Shown: in pieces, positions 19,307-25,177 of the stretch
Layout: each line of letters opens with the position of its first letter
Position numbering within the stretch: position 1 is the first letter of the stretch
Assembly (NCBI GenBank): GCA_023443455.1
Contig: JAEZUE010000032.1
Coordinates: forward strand, 1-25,177
Origin: Verrucomicrobiota bacterium
GTDB taxonomy: Bacteria > Verrucomicrobiota > Verrucomicrobiia > Opitutales > Opitutaceae
Direction of reading: 5' to 3'
DNA: 25,177 nucleotides
Notes under the pieces: model-generated
Database searches by the model: none
Told to the model about the DNA's origin: nothing
The model's input: the letters and a program-made list of their open reading frames with translations, nothing else
Program-made: the position numbers and the translations under genes

Positions 19307-20815
19307 ATGCGCGCTCGTCTTGTTCGTCTGTTCGGTGCCGCCTTGCTCGGCGCCGCCTGCTCCGCCCTTTCGGCCCGGGACTTCACCGTGGCCGTCTACA
19401 ACGTCGAGAACCTCTTCGACATCGACGGTGTGGCCGTCTTCGACGATTACGCTCCTGCCCGCTACGGCGCACCGCAACTGCGTACCAAGGTGGCCAACAT
19501 CGCCGCCGCCCTGCAGCGCATCGGCGACGGCACCGGCCCCGACATCGTCCTGCTCAACGAGCTCGAGATCGACCAGACGCCGGCGGCCCGCCCGGTCGAC
19601 TGCGCCGAACTGCTCCGGCGCTTCGCGGACCGGTCGTTGGCCGAGCTGCTCGCCCGTCCTTCGCCGGAAGTCGCCGACCTACCGGCCGAGTTTTTCCTGC
19701 TCAAGGCCCTGGCCGAGCGCGGCCTCACGGGCTACACGGTTGTCGGCGGCGGCGACCGGCCTTCGCCCGCCGGCACCGCCCATCCCAACGCCCAGAAGAG
19801 CGCCGTGCTCACGCGTTTCCCGGTGAAGGCCGTGCGGTTGCATCCCACCGCCGAAGCCCGCCAGATCGTGGAGGTGCAGGTCGAGGTCGAGGGCGCGCCG
19901 TTGTACCTGTTTTGCAACCACTGGAAGTCCGGCGCCTCCGATCCGGCCACCGAGCCGCTCCGGATCGGCAACGCCCGGGTGCTCCGGCAACGGCTCGACG
20001 AGATCCTCGCCGCCGACCCGCACGCCGACATCCTCCTCGGTGGCGACTTCAACTCGCAGTACAACCAGCGCCAGCGCTACGGCGATCTGATGCCGCGCAC
20101 CGCGATCGACGGCGTGCTCGGTTCGCAGGGCGACGAGCTGGCGGTCCGCGGCGCGGCGCGCGATCTCTACAACCTCTGGTACGAGCTTCCGGCCGACCGG
20201 CGCGGCAGCGACGTCTTCCGCGGGGAGTGGGGCACGCTCATGCAGCTCATTGTCACGCGTGGGCTCCACGACTGCCGCGGCGTGCAGTACGTCGACAACT
20301 CCTTCGCCGTCGCCCGGTTCCCGGGACTCAACGCCGACGCCGCGGGTTGCCCCGTCCGTTGGGACAACTCCGGCGCCGGCTCCGGTTTCTCCGACCACTT
20401 TCCCGTTTTCGCCCGTTTCCGCACCGTGGCCGACAACGCGCCGGACCGGTGGATGCCGCTCACGCAAGCCGCCGGTGCCGAGGAGTCCGCCGCCGTCGTC
20501 GTGCGCGTCGCCCACGACGCGATCGACCTCGCCCGACACGCCGTCACCGAGGCACAGATACCGGCGGGCGCCAATCTGCAGGACGGCTCCTGGAACCGGA
20601 AGCTGTTCCGGGTCGAGGGCAGGGTGGTCGACGAGCGTCCGTTCCGCGTCGAGTTCCACGGCCGGACTTGGGAGGTCTACGTGCCCGACCCCGAACTACG
20701 CACCGAGATCTGGAACTTCCATCAGGTTGGCGACCCGATCCGGTTCTACGGCGAGCTCGGCAACTACAAGGGCCGCTGGCAGTTCGTGGTGCAGGACCGC
20801 AGCTGGGTGAAGTGA
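19307..20815 (+). CDS. Secreted endonuclease/exonuclease/phosphatase (EEP) protein with C-terminal OB-like domain
   Basis: A 502-residue protein with a signal peptide (1-23). The EEP domain runs from about 25 to 372, with metal- and phosphate-site residues in VAVYNVENLFD (N32, E34), VLLNELE (N84, E85), NHWKS (N204, H205), GGDFNSQYN (D247, N249) and the catalytic SDHFPVF (D363, H364). The family hydrolyses phosphodiesters of DNA, RNA or lipids; the metal site is complete. Residues about 430-502 (LFRVEGRVVDERPFRVEFHG ... IRFYGELGNYKGRWQFVVQD) look like an OB-fold, pointing to nucleic acid rather than lipid. An extracellular nuclease is the likeliest role. I chose ATG 19307 because it gives a proper signal peptide; 24 upstream in-frame residues are not signal-like. 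Confidence 0.85.
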   Translation: MRARLVRLFGAALLGAACSALSARDFTVAVYNVENLFDIDGVAVFDDYAPARYGAPQLRTKVANIAAALQRIGDGTGPDIVLLNELEIDQTPAARPVDCAELLRRFADRSLAELLARPSPEVADLPAEFFLLKALAERGLTGYTVVGGGDRPSPAGTAHPNAQKSAVLTRFPVKAVRLHPTAEARQIVEVQVEVEGAPLYLFCNHWKSGASDPATEPLRIGNARVLRQRLDEILAADPHADILLGGDFNSQYNQRQRYGDLMPRTAIDGVLGSQGDELAVRGAARDLYNLWYELPADRRGSDVFRGEWGTLMQLIVTRGLHDCRGVQYVDNSFAVARFPGLNADAAGCPVRWDNSGAGSGFSDHFPVFARFRTVADNAPDRWMPLTQAAGAEESAAVVVRVAHDAIDLARHAVTEAQIPAGANLQDGSWNRKLFRVEGRVVDERPFRVEFHGRTWEVYVPDPELRTEIWNFHQVGDPIRFYGELGNYKGRWQFVVQDRSWVK

Positions 20816-21134
20816 ACGGGGCACGACGGGTTTGGGCCGCTCCGGCACCCGCAGTTTGAAACGTGGAAGCGGCCGGCCCCGAGCTTGTCGAACGCGGGCC
20901 GTGGTGGCGCGGGTCCTCAGTCCGCGGTCCGGGTGGGCGACGGACGGTAGTTGGGACGTGGTGCCTTCGATCCGCCGTTCCGAGTGCAAACTGCGAAGTT
21001 GTTCTTGTTCGTCGGCCTCCTTGCCGAACTGCCGCTTCGAGGTTGAGTGTTCCAGCGCACAACGTTGCTTTGCCACGCACCACCGTCCCGGTGACCACCG
21101 CTCCGCAGCGGACAGACCTCCCGCACCTGCCGGC
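20816..21134. other. Intergenic region without a recognisable gene
   Basis: This 319-nt gap lies between the EEP and phosphatase genes. It holds an inverted repeat, GGCCGCT (20835-20841)/AGCGGCC (20868-20874), 20 nt after the EEP stop, which may mark its 3' end. The right half is less G/C-rich and may contain the promoter of the next gene. No gene, riboswitch or U-tract terminator was recognised. Confidence 0.4.
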
Positions 21135-22739
21135 ATGAATACAACCCACTTCGTCGACGACTTCCACGCCCGCCTGTTCTTCGAGCGGCTGATGGAGAGC
21201 CTGCCGGACCACGTCTATTTCAAGGACTGTGATGGTCGTTTCGTGTGCATCAACCGCGCCCACGCCCAGTACCTCGGCCTGAAGTCGCCGGCGGAGGCCG
21301 TGGGCAGGAGCGACTACGACTTCTTCGAAGAGTCGCAGGCCCGGCAGAAGGATGCCGACGAACGGGAGATCGTGCGCAGCGGTGTGGGGTTCGTGGACAA
21401 GGAGGAGCGCGCCACGAGCGTCGCCGGCGTGAAGCGTTGGGTGCTGACATCGAAACTACCGCTCGTCGGCAAGAAGGGAGAGATCATCGGCACCTTCGGG
21501 ATCTCGCGGGAAATCACGGAGATGAAGCAGGCGCGCGAGTCGCTGGAGCGACAGCATCGCCTGATGCGCACGCTGATCGAGATCCTCCCGTGCCGGATCT
21601 TCGTGAAGGATCGGGAAGGCCGGCTCACCCTGATCAACGAAGCCTATCGTCGCGCCTTGGGAGCCGGAGACGCCGATCGACTCGAGGGGCGCCGCATCGA
21701 CGAGCTCGTCGAGGATACCCGGGCCGCCCACGTGCTGGCCGACGATCGAGCCGTCATCGATGCGGGGCAGGAGATCCTCAATCGCGAGGAGTTCGACGCG
21801 AACCCGCTCGGCAAGGATCGCTGGATGCTGCTTTCCAAAGTGCCCCTGCGTGACGGCGACGGCCAAGTGCAGGGCCTGGTCGGTATGGCGGCCGACATCA
21901 CGGCCCAAAAGGAGGCGGAGGCCCGTGCGCTGGAAGCACAACGCAGACTCGAGGAAAAGAACAACGAGATGGAGGCGGAGCTCGCCCTCGCGCGCGAACT
22001 GCAGGCCGAACTCATGGCTTCGAGCACGGGAAGCGCCGAGCGGGAACTCGACGCCGCCGCGCCGTTTCACCCCACCTTCGGCTTCCACTACGAACCCTCC
22101 GCGCACCTCGCGGGCGACTTCTACCAGGTGCTCCCGATTTCGCACCGCAGTTGCGCCCTGCTGCTTTGCGACGTCATGGGACACGGGGTGAAGGCCGCGC
22201 TCGTCACGACGTTGATCCGCGGTCTGGTGGCCGACCTCAAGGCCGACGAACTGAGCCCGGGCCAGGTCCTCGAGCGCCTGAACGCGCGGCTCTGCCCGCT
22301 GCTCGACCGGCCGCCACTTCCCCGATTCGTCACCGCCCTGTATGCGCGCATCGACACCGCCACCGGGCGGCTCGACCTGGCCAGCGCCGGGCATCCATGG
22401 CCGCTGCGGGGCGGCCGTGGCCACGCGCCCGCACCGCTCCTGCGCTCGGACTGCGGACCGGCGCTGGGACTGATCTCCGGCGCCAACTACCACACCGTCA
22501 CCGGCTCGATCTCGCGTGGCGACCGCGTGCTTTTCCACACCGATGGTTGGGTCGAGGAGACGAATGACAGTGGGGAGGAGTTTGGCCGTGACCGGCTGCT
22601 TCGGCTGCTCGCCGAAACGCTCCAGCTGCCACCACCGGAGGCGTTGAAGGCCATGTCCAGCGCGGTCGGCGCGTTCTCGGGGCGCGAGGTCCGCGCGGAC
22701 GATCTCTGCGCCGTGCTCACGGCCTTCGACCGGTCCTGA
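21135..22739 (+). CDS. PAS-PAS-SpoIIE (PP2C-type) serine phosphatase
   Basis: A 534-residue cytoplasmic signalling protein. PAS 1 covers 15-132 (ESLPDHVYFKDCDGRFVCIN ... GTFGISREITEMK). PAS 2 covers about 143-260 (IEILPCRIFVKDREGRLTLIN ... VGMAADITAQKE). A coiled coil (260-295) leads to a PP2C/SpoIIE domain (about 305-532) with AGDFYQV (G327, D328), LLCDVMGHG (D346), SAGHP, HTDGWVE (D470) and ADDLC (D522, D523), the usual metal-binding acidic residues. RsbU/SpoIIE-type phosphatases dephosphorylate anti-sigma-factor antagonists. No STAS or anti-sigma gene is adjacent, so its target is elsewhere. PAS ligands cannot be read from the sequence. ATG 21135 places PAS 1 right at the N terminus. Confidence 0.9.
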   Translation: MNTTHFVDDFHARLFFERLMESLPDHVYFKDCDGRFVCINRAHAQYLGLKSPAEAVGRSDYDFFEESQARQKDADEREIVRSGVGFVDKEERATSVAGVKRWVLTSKLPLVGKKGEIIGTFGISREITEMKQARESLERQHRLMRTLIEILPCRIFVKDREGRLTLINEAYRRALGAGDADRLEGRRIDELVEDTRAAHVLADDRAVIDAGQEILNREEFDANPLGKDRWMLLSKVPLRDGDGQVQGLVGMAADITAQKEAEARALEAQRRLEEKNNEMEAELALARELQAELMASSTGSAERELDAAAPFHPTFGFHYEPSAHLAGDFYQVLPISHRSCALLLCDVMGHGVKAALVTTLIRGLVADLKADELSPGQVLERLNARLCPLLDRPPLPRFVTALYARIDTATGRLDLASAGHPWPLRGGRGHAPAPLLRSDCGPALGLISGANYHTVTGSISRGDRVLFHTDGWVEETNDSGEEFGRDRLLRLLAETLQLPPPEALKAMSSAVGAFSGREVRADDLCAVLTAFDRS

Positions 22740-22749
22740 CCAACGCCGT

Positions 22750-22765
22750 CCTGACTGTAGTCAGG
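22750..22765. repeat. 7-bp hairpin just after the PAS phosphatase gene
   Basis: CCTGACTGTAGTCAGG is a near-perfect palindrome 10 nt after the stop codon, without a T tract. The direct repeat GGTCGGCCTG follows twice at about 22780-22805. It is a possible 3'-end structure. Confidence 0.35.
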
Positions 22766-22848
22766 TTGGATCGCTCGGTCGGCCTGACCGCCCAGGTCGG
22801 CCTGTTTCCGCGCCAGCCGATCGTGGGGCCAAGCCTCAGCCGCGATGA

Positions 22849-22930
22849 TGCTGTCGAGAGGCGAGCGTCGGCGGGGGGGGCGGGGCGGGCGTCCGTTATT
22901 CCTGTCTGATCACTCCGCACTCGTCACTCC
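22849..22930 (+). repeat. Degraded copy C of the dispersed intergenic repeat
   Basis: 22849-22870 is identical (as reverse complement) to 16543-16564 of copy A. At 22914-22930 a CCGCACTCGTCACTCCGG-like run matches the other end of the element (CACTCGTCACTCGACCG in copies A and B) with changes. The middle is shorter, with a long G run. It lies at the left border of the accessory region containing the FkbM gene. Confidence 0.5.
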
Positions 22931-22996
22931 GGCCCCATATTGCTGCTTGCCAAAGCCAGAATCGCGGTCTTGTTGGCGGAGTTAGAGGGTGAATAC

Positions 22997-23830
22997 ATGA
23001 CGGTCTTGTCGTTCTGGAAGCGGAGTCATCCACTTTGGCGGCTGCGCCAGAAGAAGTGGTTTCGCGCGTTGCAGCGACGGGTCGACTTTCCGGTGCCGAT
23101 CCGTGCGGGCCGGATCCGGTGTTGGGTCATGTTGTTGAGGGATTTCTCCTATGTCGTGCCGCACCGGGCCGGAGGGGGGCTCAGTTACGAGGTGTTGGCC
23201 AGGGTCGTGGAGCGTTTCGATGTCGGGCATTTCTTCGACGTTGGCGCGAACGTCGGTTCTTTCGCGTGGCGTGCCCTCAACCAGAAGCCGACGTTGAAGG
23301 TTCATCTTTTCGAGCCGGATGACACGAACCTGCGCCTCCTGCGCAGAACCATCCTCACGAACCGGCTGCCGAACGTGAGCGTGTGGCCGGGCGTGGTGGC
23401 CGATTCCTCCGAGCCGCGGGAGTTTCTCGTCGACGACGTGAGCGGTGCGACCGGAGGCATCATCGACCATCGGAGCAACACCACGTCGCTTCAGTCCGCC
23501 TATGGTTTGTCGCGCAAGGTTGTGGTGGCCTCCACCACCCTTGATGCTTGTATCCCGGATGTAGATGCAGCCGGTCGGGTCTTGGTGAAGGTCGATGTCG
23601 AAGGCGCTGAAGTCGAGGTCTTGAGCGGGGCGGAGGAGTTCACTCGGCGCTTTCGCCCGCTCTATCTCGTCGAGACTTTTTCGGCACGGAATCTCGGCGG
23701 GCTCCTGGCGGTGGGGTATGGCGCGTACGCCTTGCGGGAGGATGGCAACCATCTGCTTGTTCCCTGCGAACTCGAGGACCGCTGTAAGGATATTCTCACG
23801 CTCACTGCGGGCCGCATGTGCCCGGTCTAG
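22997..23830 (+). CDS. FkbM-family SAM-dependent methyltransferase
   Basis: A 277-residue protein. The N-terminal 75 residues include a basic stretch. The FkbM methyltransferase fold has motif I HFFDVGANVGSFA (78-90), VHLFEPDDTN (102-111) and the family's post-motif KVDVEGAEVEVLSGA (198-212), then PLYLVETFS (221-229). These enzymes O-methylate sugars or polyketides; here no glycosyltransferase or polymer locus is in view, so the substrate is unknown. ATG 22997 has AGAGGGTG about 6 nt upstream, one of the few good ribosome-binding sites in the window; the in-frame TTG at 22940 is rejected. A more A/T-rich codon choice and the neighbouring repeats and toxin-antitoxin genes suggest an acquired region. 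Confidence 0.85.
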   Translation: MTVLSFWKRSHPLWRLRQKKWFRALQRRVDFPVPIRAGRIRCWVMLLRDFSYVVPHRAGGGLSYEVLARVVERFDVGHFFDVGANVGSFAWRALNQKPTLKVHLFEPDDTNLRLLRRTILTNRLPNVSVWPGVVADSSEPREFLVDDVSGATGGIIDHRSNTTSLQSAYGLSRKVVVASTTLDACIPDVDAAGRVLVKVDVEGAEVEVLSGAEEFTRRFRPLYLVETFSARNLGGLLAVGYGAYALREDGNHLLVPCELEDRCKDILTLTAGRMCPV

Positions 23831-23938
23831 GTATCGCTCGGACGGCCCGACGTGAATGGAGGGACCCGGCGGGAGGTGGTCTCCAGCTGGAGAAACCCGG
23901 GACGGCGATGGCGGCGTTCGTGGTCGAGTAGGGCGCGG

Positions 23939-23992
23939 CGGGAGCGAACGGGCGCCTCGTCGGGAGCGAACGGGCGCCTCGTCGGGAGCGAA
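23939..23992. repeat. 22-bp direct tandem repeat (2.5 copies)
   Basis: Two identical 22-nt units (23939-23960, 23961-23982), each opening CGGGAGCGAACGG, are followed by the first 10 bases of a third (23983-23992). They are preceded by GTAGGGCGCGG, similar to the GTAGG openings of the palindromes near 123 and 593. No gene overlaps. The unit length and adjacency suggest slippage or a mobile-repeat remnant rather than CRISPR, because there are no spacers. Confidence 0.6.
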
Positions 23993-24061
23993 GGCGTGTC
24001 CCCGGTTGCCCTCGAAGAAGGCGGCCGTTGACCGTTCGGCTGCGCTGCGCAAAATGGCGGC

Positions 24062-24301
24062 ATGACACGCATCGAGGCACTGACCCGCGAGGCGGCGGCG
24101 TTGCCCAAGACGGAACGGCTGGAGCTGCTTCGCGCATTGCTTGATCTCGATGTCGGTACGGTGGCCGAGGCGGAGGAGACCCGGGATGAAGAAATCCGCG
24201 CGCGGGTGAAGGCAGTGGATGAAGGTCGGGCGAGCAGCGTTTCGCTCGACGATCTGCGACGGGAAATGGGCGGCCGGTTCGGCGTCGGCTGTGCTGGTTG
24301 A
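24062..24301 (+). CDS. Addiction-module antitoxin-like protein (orphan)
   Basis: A 79-residue helical protein of the putative addiction module component family (TIGR02574-type). It has TREAAALPKTERLELLRALLDLD near the N terminus and the family's EIRARVKAVDEGRASSVSLDDLRREM (44-69). The central D/E-E-I-x-x-R pattern is typical. Usually this gene directly precedes a ParE/RelE-type toxin; here the next gene is another antitoxin of the same broad family, so this one has no toxin of its own in view. It may cooperate with, or be a duplicate of, the next gene. Confidence 0.7.
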   Translation: MTRIEALTREAAALPKTERLELLRALLDLDVGTVAEAEETRDEEIRARVKAVDEGRASSVSLDDLRREMGGRFGVGCAG

Positions 24302-24334
24302 CGCAGGGGGACAAGACGGCAGAATGCTCGCGCG

Positions 24335-24580
24335 ATGACCGCCGCCGTACTCACCGATCTCCAGCAGCGGATCGACAAGCTGACGCCCGCCGAAAAGGTG
24401 GAGCTGATGGAGGTGTTGTGGCGTGGTCTTGCTCGGGACGAAGCGACCTATGAGTCGCCAGCATGGCATGCTCAGGCGCTGGAGGAGAGCGAGCGGTTGG
24501 TGGCGGAAGGCGGGGCGACGTTCTCGGATTGGTCGGAGGCGCGCGAACGTTTGACGGCTCGGTTTCAGCAGAAGCCGTGA
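24335..24580 (+). CDS. Addiction-module antitoxin (partner of the ParE-like toxin)
   Basis: An 81-residue protein starting MTAAVLTDLQQRIDKLTPAEKVELMEVLWRGL; residues 44-74 contain WHAQALEESERLVAEGGATFSDWSEARERL, the diagnostic tail of the TIGR02574 antitoxin family. The gene's stop TGA overlaps the GTG start of the toxin gene (GTGA), so translation is coupled, as is normal for such pairs. It should bind and neutralise the toxin and repress its own promoter; both are family knowledge, not shown here. It starts 33 nt after the orphan antitoxin stop. Confidence 0.8.
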   Translation: MTAAVLTDLQQRIDKLTPAEKVELMEVLWRGLARDEATYESPAWHAQALEESERLVAEGGATFSDWSEARERLTARFQQKP

Positions 24581-24873
24581 AAGTGCGGATACTCGATCTG
24601 GCGGAGGGCGATCTGGTCGCCGGCTACCGTTTCTACGGGCAGCAAGCGCCGGGTGTGGGTGCGTATTTCTTTGCGACGCTGGCCGGAGAAATCGACACGT
24701 TGGCCACGATGGCGGGAATCCACTTCCGGGTGAGACGGTTCTACCGGATGCTCTCCGCGCGTTTCCCGTATGCGATCTACTACACGATCGACGGCGACGA
24801 GGTCCGTGTCTGGCGAGTACTCGATTGCCAACGCAATCCACGCTGGATCTCGTCCCAGTTGCGAAAGGTCTGA
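24577..24873 (+). CDS. ParE/RelE-superfamily toxin
   Basis: A 98-residue basic protein with the ParE/RelE fold signature: LAEGDLVAGYRFYGQQAPGVGAYFFATLAGEIDTLA (8-43), IHFRVRRFYRMLSARFPYAIYYTIDGDEVRVWRVLDCQRNP (48-88). The conserved R.F.R.L..RFPYAIYY.I.GD.V.V..VLDC.RNP pattern is the plasmid-stabilisation toxin type. GTG 24577 is the only suitable start and overlaps the antitoxin stop. ParE relatives inhibit gyrase and RelE relatives cut mRNA on the ribosome; the target here is unknown. With the antitoxin before it, this forms a complete two-gene toxin-antitoxin module. Confidence 0.8.
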   Translation: MKVRILDLAEGDLVAGYRFYGQQAPGVGAYFFATLAGEIDTLATMAGIHFRVRRFYRMLSARFPYAIYYTIDGDEVRVWRVLDCQRNPRWISSQLRKV

Positions 24874-24969
24874 ATACGGCCTGTCAAGATCCAAGACCTG
24901 TCCCCTTTGGCTTCTCCGGTGATGGCGGCGCTCGCCGCAGGCGCGGGAGGGGCCTCCCGGTGATTCCTA

Positions 24970-25010
24970 TACCATGAAAAAGCCGCATTGACTGCGGGAT
25001 ATTCATGGTA
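24970..25010. repeat. 41-nt interrupted palindrome
   Basis: Perfectly symmetric stem-loop: TACCATGAA (24970-24978), 4-nt gap, CCGCA (24983-24987), 5-nt loop, TGCGG (24993-24997), 4-nt gap, TTCATGGTA (25002-25010). The two internal gaps have equal length. It lies directly at the break where the DUF4143-type coding sequence begins. The base composition (A/T-rich ends) differs from the surroundings. It is a candidate REP or miniature-element insertion. Confidence 0.6.
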
Positions 25011-25177
25011 CCAGGGCCGGCGCATCGGCGTCGAGTGCAAGCGGGCCGACGCGCCCGTGCTCACGCCCTCGATGCGCATCGCCCTTGCCGACCTGAAGCT
25101 CGACGTGCTGTACGTCGTGTACCCAGGCGAGAAGCGCTACGCGCTCGCCCGGAACGTCGAGGTCGTTCCACTCGCGG
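25011..25177 (+). pseudogene. 3' fragment of a DUF4143-type AAA ATPase gene (partial)
   Basis: The frame starting at 25012 reads YQGRRIGVECKRADAPVLTP, then SMRIALADLKLDVLYVVYPG and EKRYALARNVEVVPLA, running off the right edge. This is the C-terminal nuclease-like end that follows DUF4143 in a common family of AAA ATPases; the VECKRADAP core is conserved. Upstream in this frame there is a stop at 24961, and the homology starts abruptly at the 41-nt palindrome. I therefore take it as a truncated remnant of a gene; a start at TTG 24988 cannot be excluded. The product would be too short for the ATPase domain. Confidence 0.65.

Noticed and set aside
20875..20930. GAGCTTGTCGAACGC-like run after the EEP gene as a mobile-repeat copy
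   Set aside because: Only one short occurrence in the window, and the resemblance to common intergenic motifs in other bacteria rests on memory alone.
23939..23992. CRISPR-like repeat array
   Set aside because: Units are directly adjacent with no spacers, only two full copies, and no cas genes nearby.

Overview
The window is about 25 kb of very GC-rich DNA with tightly packed genes, strong G/C at third codon positions and few clear Shine-Dalgarno sites. Gene content points to the Verrucomicrobiota, most likely an Opitutaceae-type organism. The main evidence is a six-gene prepilin-like operon whose last four genes look like the Verru_Chthon cassette (order D-B-C-A), a gene set described from Verrucomicrobium and Chthoniobacter. 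The taxon is an inference from gene families, not from a marker gene.

Layout. 1-1.2 kb: the tail of an unknown gene, a MazG-like nucleotide pyrophosphohydrolase and an S4-domain RNA-binding protein, with two palindromic intergenic elements. 1.2-1.9 kb (minus): a PAS protein ending in a four-cysteine motif. 2.1-8.3 kb (plus): the prepilin-like operon, where adjacent genes overlap by 4 nt (ATGA) at four of five junctions; a class I glutamine amidotransferase follows. 9.2-11.75 kb (minus): a secreted coiled-coil protein with a Ser/His signal-peptidase-like (S26B) domain, and a TolC-family outer-membrane protein preceded by a strongly structured intergenic element. 11.9-14.4 kb (minus): an Rsm22-type methyltransferase, a second SAM methyltransferase, and tRNA-Gly(CCC) with its own terminator.

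14.5-16.4 kb (plus): (R)-citramalate synthase cimA, the entry step of the pyruvate route to isoleucine. In front of it is a short ORF containing ATT-ATT-ATT (Ile-Ile-Ile), then a strong intrinsic terminator, with a mutually exclusive 9-bp antiterminator pairing. I read this as isoleucine-responsive transcription attenuation. In this sequence cimA carries a one-base deletion at codon 49 (or a sequencing error).

16.4-20.8 kb: an exported DUF4097-like protein, a small exported protein with an STN-like tail, a Tat-exported cysteine-rich DUF3795 protein, and a secreted endonuclease/exonuclease/phosphatase protein with a C-terminal OB-like domain. A roughly 130-nt intergenic repeat appears after cimA, over the end of the DUF3795 gene, and in degraded form near 22.85 kb. 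21.1-22.7 kb: a PAS-PAS-SpoIIE (PP2C) phosphatase. 22.85-25.18 kb looks accessory: an FkbM methyltransferase, a 22-bp tandem repeat, two addiction-module antitoxin-type genes with one ParE-like toxin, a 41-nt palindrome, and the 3' part of a DUF4143-type ATPase gene.

The most promising leads are the cimA attenuator, the prepilin cassette, the secreted Ser/His peptidase-like protein, the three-way-junction element upstream of tolC, and the dispersed intergenic repeat family.
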